Assembly (NCBI GenBank): GCA_050288085.1
Contig: JBNKDD010000322.1
Coordinates: 1 to 6,318, forward strand
Source of the DNA: JBNKDD01 sp050288085
GTDB taxonomy: Bacteria; Chloroflexota; Anaerolineae; Aggregatilineales; UBA3940
Length of the DNA: 6,318 nucleotides
Reading direction: 5' to 3'
The stretch's first letter is position 1. The number at the start of each line of letters is the position of its first letter. The notes under the pieces are model-generated. The model searched no databases. It had not been told where the DNA came from and was given only the letters and a program-made list of their open reading frames with translations. Position numbers and translations under genes: made by a program. Shown piece by piece: positions 1 to 5,406 of the stretch.

Positions 1-2369
1 GCATGGTCACCTACCTGAGCAAGGCGGAGGTAGACACCATCGAAGGCTTAATGCCCTCCATCAGCGTTGACCAGCATCCCACCAATCGCAGCCCACGCTC
101 AACGGTCGGCACGGCCACCGAAATCTATACTTATCTGCGCGTCCTGTTCGCTCGGATCGGGCATCGGCCCTGTCCGGCCTGCGGCCAGGATATCCCCCCC
201 TCATTCGACACCACCCAACAGATTGGGCCAGATGAACCGGACGACCTCGAACAGACCTTTGATGAGACGACTTTTTATCCCTGCCCGCATTGTGGCGAGC
301 CCGTCCCAGAATTGGGCATGGCTCATTTCTCATTCAACAAACCGGCGGGAGCCTGCCCGACTTGTTCGGGCCTCGGCGAGATTCTTGAAGCTAATCTGGA
401 TTTACTGGTTGATCCGTCCCTCAGCATTGCAGACGGCGGAATCTTTGGCTGGGACCGCCACTACATCGCCCATTATGGCAAAGTCCTCCGCGCTGCTGCC
501 GCGCATTACGGCCTTGAAATTGACCTATCCACCCCCATCGGCGACTTCGATCAAGTCCAGCGTGACCTGTTATTTCATGGCGTACACAGCCCGCACTTCG
601 CCCGCCACTTTCCTGATATTGACCCTCCGGTCAACGCTTCAGGCGGGCGCTTTGAGGGAATTGGCACCAACCTTGTCCGCCGTTATACCGAGCGCGCCCA
701 GGATATCGACTACCGTGAAAAGCTGGAGAAGAAGCTCATCAAGCGCACCTGCCCCGATTGCGAGGGAACCCGCCTTCGCCTTGAGAGCCGCCAGGTGATC
801 GTCAACAGCCACACCATCGTCGCTCTGGCCCAACTCCCCCTGACCGATTTAGCCGGTTGGTTGGCCGGGCTGCCTGCCATCCTGTCCGCCGAAGCCCAAC
901 TAGTGCTTGGGGCGGTCATCGCCGACCTGAACGAACGCATCAGCCGTCTGGTTGATATCGGTGTTGGCTACCTGACCCTCGACCGTGCCACCCCCAGTCT
1001 GGCCGGAGGCGAAGCCCAGCGGCTCCGATTAGCCGCTCTCCTCGGATCGGGTTTGACTGGAGTCTTATATGTGCTGGACGAGCCGACCATCGGTCTCCAC
1101 CCCCGCGATACCCAACGCCTGATCGATGCTTTGCGCCGTCTCGTTGACCTCGGTAACACCGTTCTGGTGATCGAGCACGACCTCGACATGATCCGCACCG
1201 CCGACCACCTGATCGATTTTGGCCCCGGAGCCGGAAGCCACGGCGGGCAGGTCATGGCCGCCGGAACCCCCGCCGAAGTTGCCGACACCCCCGAATCCGT
1301 CACCGGCCAATATCTCGCTGGACATCGAACTATGCCCACCAACACCGCCCCCCGACCGGGCACCGGCCAGCACTTGATCATCCAGGGCGCATCCGCTCAT
1401 AACCTCCGGGATATTGACGTATCCCTTCCTCTCGGCACCCTGACCGCCGTAACCGGCGTATCCGGGTCGGGCAAGTCTTCTCTTATTCTTGATATCCTTG
1501 ACCGCGCCGCTCGTCAGCGTTTTTATAATGCAGGCGACCCACCCGGTGACCATCATGCTATCACCGGCTGGGAGCACATCGATAAGATCGTCACCATCGA
1601 CCAGATGATCATGGGCCGCACCACCCGCTCCAACGCTGCGACCTATACCGATGCTTTCACTCCGATCCGCAAGGTATTTGCGCGTACCCCCCACGCCCAG
1701 GAAACCGGCTTATCCGCCCGCCATTTCTCTTTCAATGCTCCTGCCGGGCGCTGCGGACGCTGCCAGGGAGCAGGAACCCTGACCGTCAATATGCATTTTC
1801 TCCCCGATGTTGAAGTTCGTTGTCCGGCCTGTCGTGGGCGTCGATTCAAGCCCGAAGTCCTGGAAGCAAAGTATTGCGAACACAGCATCGCCGACATCCT
1901 CGACCTGACCGTCGAAGAAGCCCTCGACATCTTCCACGACCAGCCGCCTGTTGCAACCCGCCTCCAATTGTTATCCGATGTTGGATTGGGCTACCTGAAG
2001 CTGGGCCAACCGGCCACCACCTTTTCCGGTGGTGAGGCCCAACGAATCAAGCTGGCAAAGGAACTGAGCCGCAAAGCGAAGGGGCACACTCTTTACCTGC
2101 TCGACGAGCCAACCACCGGACTCCACCCCGCCGACGTTGAGCACCTGTTGTTTGTCTTTCAACGGCTGGTTGACGCTGGTAACACCGTCATCGTGATCGA
2201 GCACAACCTGGACGTGATCGCCGCCGCTGATTGGATCATCGACCTCGGCCCGGAGGGCGGTACGCAGGGCGGCCAACTGATCGCCGAAGGTCCCCCTGCC
2301 CAGATCGCCCACTGCGCCGATTCATACACCGGCCAATTCCTCGCCCGCCAAATCACTGTTCCGGGCTAG
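1..2369 (+). CDS. uvrA: UvrA-family ABC ATPase, UvrA2 (class II) type, 5'-truncated by the window
   Basis: This is a UvrA-type tandem ABC ATPase, the DNA damage-binding subunit family of nucleotide excision repair. The frame is open at the left edge. The first visible residues align just before the conserved VDxIEGLxPxISxDQ block, so about 70-75 residues, including the first Walker A, are upstream and the ATG at position 3 is internal. Numbering from that ATG: CPACG at C57/C60; first zinc module C94/C97 with C118/C121; CxxCEGTRL at C250/C253; first signature LAGGE 333-337; Walker B D359/E360; H-loop His392; second Walker A GVSGSGKS 485-492; second zinc module C584/C587 with C607/C610; second signature FSGGE 674-678; Walker B D701/E702; His734. 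All visible ATPase motifs are intact. Only 33 residues separate C60 from C94, where canonical UvrA has roughly 130. The UvrB-binding domain is therefore missing, as in UvrA2 proteins such as that of Deinococcus and drug-resistance relatives such as DrrC. Its role may be damage tolerance or drug resistance rather than UvrABC incision; that is inference. The symbol denotes the family only. Confidence 0.93.
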   Translation, partial: MVTYLSKAEVDTIEGLMPSISVDQHPTNRSPRSTVGTATEIYTYLRVLFARIGHRPCPACGQDIPPSFDTTQQIGPDEPDDLEQTFDETTFYPCPHCGEPVPELGMAHFSFNKPAGACPTCSGLGEILEANLDLLVDPSLSIADGGIFGWDRHYIAHYGKVLRAAAAHYGLEIDLSTPIGDFDQVQRDLLFHGVHSPHFARHFPDIDPPVNASGGRFEGIGTNLVRRYTERAQDIDYREKLEKKLIKRTCPDCEGTRLRLESRQVIVNSHTIVALAQLPLTDLAGWLAGLPAILSAEAQLVLGAVIADLNERISRLVDIGVGYLTLDRATPSLAGGEAQRLRLAALLGSGLTGVLYVLDEPTIGLHPRDTQRLIDALRRLVDLGNTVLVIEHDLDMIRTADHLIDFGPGAGSHGGQVMAAGTPAEVADTPESVTGQYLAGHRTMPTNTAPRPGTGQHLIIQGASAHNLRDIDVSLPLGTLTAVTGVSGSGKSSLILDILDRAARQRFYNAGDPPGDHHAITGWEHIDKIVTIDQMIMGRTTRSNAATYTDAFTPIRKVFARTPHAQETGLSARHFSFNAPAGRCGRCQGAGTLTVNMHFLPDVEVRCPACRGRRFKPEVLEAKYCEHSIADILDLTVEEALDIFHDQPPVATRLQLLSDVGLGYLKLGQPATTFSGGEAQRIKLAKELSRKAKGHTLYLLDEPTTGLHPADVEHLLFVFQRLVDAGNTVIVIEHNLDVIAAADWIIDLGPEGGTQGGQLIAEGPPAQIAHCADSYTGQFLARQITVPG

Positions 2370-2411
2370 CGCCGCGCAAAGCTCACCTCAAAGAACATAA
2401 AACCACCCGTA

Positions 2412-2433
2412 GGGGCGCAACATGCTGCGCCCC
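2412..2433. repeat. GC-rich palindrome (REP-like), probable target of the outer transposon
   Basis: GGGGCGCA at 2412-2419 and its exact complement TGCGCCCC at 2426-2433 can form an 8-bp stem around a 6-base loop. It resembles short palindromic repeats scattered between genes in many genomes, but only one full copy is visible here. Half of it (ATGCTGCGCCC) recurs at 5187-5197 on the far side of the outer element, which suggests the element inserted into this palindrome. It could also stabilise the 3' end of the uvrA transcript; that is inference. Confidence 0.6.
2422..2432 (+). repeat. Left copy of an 11-bp direct repeat flanking the outer element
   Basis: ATGCTGCGCCC occurs here and again at 5187-5197, bracketing the 2438-5184 element. 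It is a candidate target site duplication. The left copy lies 5 bases outside the left inverted repeat and the right copy 2 bases outside the right one. The true element tips may therefore extend slightly past the inverted repeats, or the repeat may be two REP-like halves. Confidence 0.45.
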
Positions 2434-2437
2434 ATAG

Positions 2438-2450
2438 CTGTCAACTTAAG
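2438..2450 (+). repeat. Left terminal inverted repeat of the outer element
   Basis: CTGTCAACTTAAG matches the reverse complement of 5172-5184 at 12 of 13 positions; the only mismatch is C against G at position 8. This end is distal to the transposase start. Similarity to the other end stops after these 13 bases. Confidence 0.72.
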
Positions 2451-2573
2451 AAGATTTTTTTGACCGCAAGAGAACAGTCTACATCTCAACTTTGAACTTG
2501 ACTCCCCTCGCCCTTGAATCTGCGAAGCAGATCGGAGAGGGCCCAGGGGGTGAGGGCTAGAAATCGGCTGGTT
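2451..2573. other. Non-coding 3' part of the outer element
   Basis: This stretch lies between the left inverted repeat and the stop codon of the split transposase (TAG, complement of 2574-2576). It holds a run of seven T at 2455-2461 and the nested GC-rich hairpin at 2504-2549. I see no gene. Plus-strand frames across it mirror the transposase remnant and show no family resemblance. Confidence 0.55.
2504..2549. repeat. Nested GC-rich hairpin downstream of the outer transposase
   Basis: Three nested complementary arms are present: CCCCT 2504-2508 with AGGGG 2545-2549, GCCCT 2510-2514 with AGGGC 2538-2542, and ATCTGC 2518-2523 with GCAGAT 2527-2532 around a GAA loop. The outer arms, with the following GTGAGGGC, resemble a CCCTCACCCCC-type interspersed repeat that I recall from several GC-rich genomes. 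On the transposase (minus) strand it follows the stop codon by about 25 bases and could slow or end transcription, but no U-tract follows directly. It may belong to the element or be a separate small repeat inserted into it. Confidence 0.55.
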
Positions 2574-2834
2574 CTAGTTTTTTCTGTGGTTGGTGCACAA
2601 CCCAGCACAAGAAGTAGAAATCAGCAAATTATGAAGCCAGTTATCATGATAAAACGAATGGTTCAATCGATGAACAGGAGAGATGAAAGAATCACGAATT
2701 TTGGCTCTGGGACAAAACGGCATAAAGTTGTGAAAAAGAACCCAGGCACGGATTTGAAATTCGGCAGAAACCCAATGACCATGGAAAGAACGAGCGGCAA
2801 ACAGCCACCGGTCAAGGGGGATCAGATGGCGGTC
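2574..2834 (-). pseudogene. Outer element transposase, C-terminal fragment (severed)
   Basis: These are the last 83 codons of the outer transposase, reading leftwards from Leu at 2825-2823 to the TAG at 2576-2574. The fragment contains the RAWVLFHNFMPF stretch and the tail YHDNWLHNLLIS. Such an RxWxLxxNFxP stretch and YHDNWLxNLL ending are typical of the C-terminus of this transposase group. It joins in frame with the piece at 4042-5076 once the ISAs1 copy and one target duplication are removed, giving DRHL-IPLDRW across the junction. It has no start of its own. An ATG-initiated frame beginning at 2909, inside the ISAs1 gene, reads through the inverted repeat into this fragment and would give a 111-residue chimera. 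That chimera is an insertion by-product. Confidence 0.85.
2825..2834 (+). repeat. Left target site duplication of the ISAs1-family element
   Basis: GATGGCGGTC here is repeated exactly at 4041-4050, directly against both inverted repeats. An 8-10 bp duplication is usual for the ISAs1 family. The last C and the first G could instead belong to the element ends, which would leave an 8-bp duplication, ATGGCGGT, and a 1208-bp element. Confidence 0.93.
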
Positions 2835-2851
2835 TAGGGCAAACGCATTAG
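2835..2851 (+). repeat. Inverted repeat of the ISAs1 element, transposase 3' side
   Basis: TAGGGCAAACGCATTAG pairs with 4024-4040 apart from two adjacent mismatches (AC against TT). The transposase stop codon TAA (complement of 2848-2850) lies inside this repeat, so the coding sequence runs into the element end. Confidence 0.92.
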
Positions 2852-3975
2852 AGAGTAAGGAGTTTGAGAAGGTAGGAATGATCCCAACCGGCTTTGAGAC
2901 GTTTAGCATGAGTGCCGCAACGGGCGGAGGTTTCTTGCTTAAGTAAGCTCAGCGCAATCTGGCGAAGCAACGAAAAATTCTGGTCGGCAAAACCTTTACG
3001 GACACGGGATTCATCCTCACGAAAAGCGATGTCAAGCACCCAATGAAGCCCATTTTCAATCTTCCAATGGTCACGAACCGCTTCTAGAATAGGGGAAGCG
3101 AAGGGCGGGAGGCTAGAAATGTAGTAAACCTCGTCGACCTCCCGTTGGTCGCCAAGTCGACGTTCACGGCGGAGCATGACCGCTGTTCGTAAGCCCGGCC
3201 AGGCTTCGAGATGGCGAATGTAAGCAAAGGAATCAAGCTGAGACAGGGTCCAGCATTCGCGGATTTCAATGCGACCATGACTTTTGTTGACCGTGCGACA
3301 ATAATCCGACGACAGCCCCTCAAAATGCCTTTCCTGGGCATAGCTGAAGATTTCGACCAGGTCTTCATGCAAATGGCCTTGATTGCCTTTGAGGGACAGC
3401 AGGTAATCCGCCCCTTGCTCAATGATTTGCCCGGCAATCGCCCGCTGTGTCCCCATCGCATCAATGGTGACGATACAGCCCGTGATGTTCAGGAGGTCAA
3501 GCAGCTTGGGGATGGCCGTAATCTCGTTTGACTTGCTATCAACTTTTTCTTGCCCTAAGACCAGTTGCTGGTCGGTTGCCCAGGCACTCACCATCGTAAT
3601 CGCCGCTTTTCCGATGCCCTGATCATGCGACCGTCTCAGCGTTTTGCCATCTATCGCAATCACTTCCCCCTCGGTCTTTTTCATCACCTCGCCTATCCAA
3701 CTTCGAAACCCGGCTTGAAATTGCTCCGGGTCCAGTAAGCTGAACACGCGCCCAAACGTATCATGGGAGGGGATGCCATTGGGCAGTTCCAGAAAACTTT
3801 CCAGCCATTCCTGTTTTGCTTTCCCAAATTCTTCGATCTCTACCCAGGTGTCTGCTCCGCAGATCACCGCCATGATGGCTATGACGATAATATCTATCAG
3901 GAGATGTTCTTTGGCATTTCCGGTTCGTGGGTCTTCCACCCCTTCAAAATGTCTTTTGATCCCACCGCTTCCCAT
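2848..3975 (-). CDS. ISAs1-family DDE transposase
   Basis: This 375-residue protein is a normal full length for an ISAs1 transposase (the family that includes the H-repeat-associated proteins). It cuts and joins the ends of its own element through a DDE catalytic core. The N-terminal region 1-90 contains HFEGVEDPRTGN and the LxDIIVIAIMAVICGADTW stretch typical of the family. Likely catalytic residues are D109 in VIAIDGKTLRRS, D172 in VTIDAMGTQ and E307 in HWKIENGLHWVLD, followed by FREDESRVR. The chosen ATG at 3975 is preceded by GGAGGG (3979-3984) only 3 bases away. A stronger AAGGAGGT lies at 4003-4010, but no ATG, GTG or TTG follows it at a useful distance. The stop lies within the terminal inverted repeat. 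No frameshift or internal stop is visible, so the enzyme may be active. Confidence 0.95.
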   Translation of the reverse strand: MGSGGIKRHFEGVEDPRTGNAKEHLLIDIIVIAIMAVICGADTWVEIEEFGKAKQEWLESFLELPNGIPSHDTFGRVFSLLDPEQFQAGFRSWIGEVMKKTEGEVIAIDGKTLRRSHDQGIGKAAITMVSAWATDQQLVLGQEKVDSKSNEITAIPKLLDLLNITGCIVTIDAMGTQRAIAGQIIEQGADYLLSLKGNQGHLHEDLVEIFSYAQERHFEGLSSDYCRTVNKSHGRIEIRECWTLSQLDSFAYIRHLEAWPGLRTAVMLRRERRLGDQREVDEVYYISSLPPFASPILEAVRDHWKIENGLHWVLDIAFREDESRVRKGFADQNFSLLRQIALSLLKQETSARCGTHAKRLKAGWDHSYLLKLLTL

Positions 3976-3978
3976 TGG

Positions 3979-3984
3979 CCCTCC
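3979..3984 (-). promoter_or_regulatory. Ribosome binding site of the ISAs1 transposase
   Basis: GGAGGG on the minus strand precedes the ATG at 3975 by 3 bases, a tight spacing. A second, better purine match (AAGGAGGT, 4003-4010) is 27 bases upstream without a start codon near it, so the start at 3975 is favoured but initiation may be inefficient. Confidence 0.5.
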
Positions 3985-4023
3985 GCTTTTTTCTTTGTTT
4001 TTACCTCCTTGACCTTTTATTTC

Positions 4024-4040
4024 CTAATGCAATTGCCCTA
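4024..4040 (-). repeat. Inverted repeat of the ISAs1 element, transposase 5' side
   Basis: Read on the minus strand this is TAGGGCAATTGCATTAG, the partner of 2835-2851. The outer transposase frame enters it from the right and stops at the TAG (complement of 4024-4026), so the repeat truncates that protein. Confidence 0.92.
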
Positions 4041-4050
4041 GATGGCGGTC
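4041..4050 (+). repeat. Right target site duplication of the ISAs1-family element
   Basis: GATGGCGGTC is identical to 2825-2834. In the original gene this sequence occurred once and encoded Asp-Arg-His plus the first base of Leu on the minus strand. Confidence 0.93.
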
Positions 4051-5076
4051 AATCATATTGCTGGTTCGATAAGCCTGTGGGAAGTCAAAAGCAAGAGCGA
4101 AGGCATGTGAATTAGCAGCAAGTTTCTCAACGGCGTCTAGAGCCGGGCCGGACAAGTGAGCGTGTGCCCACCGTTGAAAATCGGCAATTTGAGCCAGAAA
4201 ATCGTGGCGATTGTCAGCATGGTAGATATCCCAAACCAATTGTTGGATGTCGGCAAAAATGGATTTGAAACGCTTCTTGGTGCGGTCTCTGATCTTGAGG
4301 AAAGCATGGAGGAAACACTGGATCACCGTAATGGTACTGAAAAGCGCTTGCCAGGCTTTCTGAGTAGGGAGCCAGCCATCCGTATTGACCGTCTGAGGTG
4401 AATAGTTGGGGTCAAGCAATTGGGCTTCTGCCTTGAAGTACCCATAGGCATCCTTCAACGCCGCTTCATCAGCCGCTAAGGCCAGGGAGGCTCCTAGCAC
4501 ACAATCGCCGCCTACGGTCGCCGCAATGTAGCCCTTCTCTCCATTGAAGTGGACATGTTTTTTATCGGCCAGCAAGTCTACCGGCAACCTGGAAGCATCC
4601 TTCACCACCGTCCCGACAATCTCATAGCGCCCAAAATGGGCCGTCAGGTGATACCAATACGCATCATTCTTCCCAAACACATAGCTCAGTCCCCAGTAGG
4701 GCACCCCAAAACGACGGAGAAACAGGGCTTTTTCCACCTCATCGGTGTAGCCCACCATATAGGGCATCACATCACTCGTACCGATCGTCAACACTTGCTG
4801 TTGTCCATTCTCATTGGCTCTCTTGAGCTTTATCCGCCGGAAACGCACCCCGGTTAGCTTGGCCGATTCAGGCAGCTTATCATGCAGAACATAGCCTCCT
4901 TCTATCTCTTGAGGGAACAATTCCGGGTATCTTTCTATCATTTCATCCACCCACTGCCGAAATTCCTCGCCATTTTCTGATTTTTGTGCATACTCCTCAT
5001 AGCTCATGGGCAGAATCACTCGCGGATTGACTTTCGTTACTTTTCTCTGTTCTTTGCTATACTTTCGTTGAGGCAT

Positions 5077-5171
5077 TTTGACTGGGGTTTGGTCACCTTT
5101 TTAGTCAATTTTGCCTCTTTTTCTCGCTATCCACAGATTTTCTTAGAACCAGGAAATCGGATTTACAAGAG
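5077..5171 (-). promoter_or_regulatory. Leader region of the outer transposase gene
   Basis: These roughly 95 bases lie between the transposase start and the right inverted repeat and should hold its promoter and ribosome binding site. They are AT-rich. An in-frame stop at 5103-5101 excludes a longer protein. I cannot point to a convincing -35/-10 pair. Confidence 0.35.
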
Positions 5172-5184
5172 CTTAACTTGACAG
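5172..5184 (+). repeat. Right terminal inverted repeat of the outer element
   Basis: CTTAACTTGACAG is the inverse partner of 2438-2450, with one mismatch. It contains TTGACA reading outward (5178-5183), identical to a consensus -35 box, but no -10 box is visible at the right distance. Confidence 0.72.
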
Positions 5185-5186
5185 GA

Positions 5187-5197
5187 ATGCTGCGCCC
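5187..5197 (+). repeat. Right copy of the 11-bp direct repeat flanking the outer element
   Basis: ATGCTGCGCCC matches 2422-2432 exactly and lies 2 bases outside the right inverted repeat. Joining the left flank to this copy would rebuild a palindrome with arms GGGGCGCA and TGCGCCC, as expected if a target site was duplicated. Confidence 0.45.
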
Positions 5198-5397
5198 TCT
5201 TTCCCCGACTCAAAAACTGCTTCCGCAGCTTTGATGCGCTTTTTTGTTGGTAGGCAGGCTAATGATCGGGTATCCTTGTGCCGTCGAGAGCAAAACTACT
5301 TATCTTTACCCAGCCCTTATCAAATCGTCCATTACATTCATGGGCCATGCTAATCTTTTTTGCAGCCTGAAGCCTGATCTCAGTTCGCTCTCGCATT

Positions 5398-5401
5398 GGA
5401 G
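5398..5401 (+). promoter_or_regulatory. Ribosome binding site of the secreted-protein gene
   Basis: GGAG is followed by a 5-base spacer and the ATG at 5407. This spacing, together with the signal peptide that begins at that ATG, decides the start. Confidence 0.65.
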
Positions 5402-5406
5402 TAGTT

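Larger units (their letters stand above)
2370..2437. other. Short spacer between the uvrA-like gene and the transposon
   Basis: This non-coding gap contains no recognisable gene. Its main content is the GC-rich palindrome described separately, about 43 bases after the uvrA stop. No run of T follows the palindrome on the plus strand, so I do not call it a rho-independent terminator. Confidence 0.6.
2835..4040 (-). mobile_element. ISAs1-family insertion sequence, apparently complete
   Basis: This 1206-bp element has ends TAGGGCAAACGCATTAG (2835-2851) and the complement of TAGGGCAATTGCATTAG (4024-4040), matching at 15 of 17 positions. It is flanked by a perfect 10-bp duplication, GATGGCGGTC. 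It carries a single full-length transposase on the minus strand that fills nearly the whole element. Size, duplication length and transposase type all fit the ISAs1 family. It sits in the 3' fifth of another element's transposase gene in the same orientation. The intact gene, matched ends and perfect duplication point to a fairly recent insertion and a copy that may still be mobile. Confidence 0.92.
4024..5076 (-). pseudogene. Outer element transposase, N-terminal 345 residues (truncated by ISAs1 insertion)
   Basis: This is a DDE-type transposase of a group I cannot assign to a named IS family. The frame encodes 350 residues. The first 345 are native and the last five (LGQLH, then stop) come from the codon at the junction and the inserted element. 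Candidate catalytic acids are D171 (LLADKKHVHFNGEKGY), D233 (NTDGWLPTQKAW) and a later Glu, perhaps E317 (DAVEKLA). The motif QCFLHAFLKIRDR at 253-265 and the HRTSN-like YRTSNMIDR at 336-344 fit the group. The conserved tail is missing; it survives at 2574-2825. The ATG at 5076 is the first possible start, as an in-frame TAA lies at 5103-5101. A weak AAAGGTGA lies about 16 bases upstream. The truncated protein keeps most of the core but is probably inactive. Rejoined, the protein is 428 residues. Confidence 0.88.
2438..5184 (-). mobile_element. Outer insertion sequence, interrupted by an ISAs1-family element
   Basis: This element is delimited by CTGTCAACTTAAG at 2438-2450 and CTTAACTTGACAG at 5172-5184, which are inverted repeats matching at 12 of 13 positions. 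It contains one transposase gene on the minus strand, now split by a 1.2-kb ISAs1-family insertion. Subtracting that insertion and one 10-bp target copy leaves an element of about 1.53 kb, a normal size for a single-gene insertion sequence. A GC-rich hairpin lies between the end of the gene and the left end. I do not recognise a named IS family with certainty. The transposase looks like a widespread DDE group often left unclassified. The split gene means this copy cannot supply its own full-length transposase. Confidence 0.75.
5185..5406. other. Intergenic region upstream of the secreted-protein gene
   Basis: These 222 bases separate the outer element from the next gene. They begin with the right copy of ATGCTGCGCCC. 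A weak hairpin follows (CTGC, TTCC loop, GCAG) near 5217-5228, with a run of six T at 5240-5245 some distance on. No family-like reading frame is visible. The promoter of the downstream gene must be here or in the element end, but I see no convincing match. Confidence 0.5.

Noticed and set aside
67..798. A 243-residue plus-strand frame inside the uvrA-like gene, plus several long minus-strand frames there
   Set aside because: They overlap conserved UvrA motifs, have arginine/serine/proline-rich translations typical of antisense or shifted frames in GC-rich DNA, and show no family features.
2412..2433. Rho-independent terminator after the uvrA-like gene
   Set aside because: The stem is good but no T-run follows on the plus strand; the T-run at 2455-2461 is more than 20 bases away and inside the mobile element.
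2514..2837. A 107-residue plus-strand frame over the left transposase remnant
   Set aside because: It is the reverse complement of the outer transposase's conserved C-terminus and crosses into the insertion; there is no ribosome binding site or recognisable domain.
2438..5184. Composite transposon or defence/cargo island
   Set aside because: No passenger gene exists: all coding capacity in this block is the split outer transposase and the ISAs1 transposase.
5178..5206. Hybrid outward promoter from TTGACA in the right inverted repeat
   Set aside because: The sequence 16-18 bases downstream (CTTTCCCC) has no resemblance to a -10 box.
5217..5245. Terminator hairpin upstream of the secreted-protein gene
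   Set aside because: The stem is only 4-5 bp and the T-run starts over 10 bases later, with no gene upstream on that strand that would need it.
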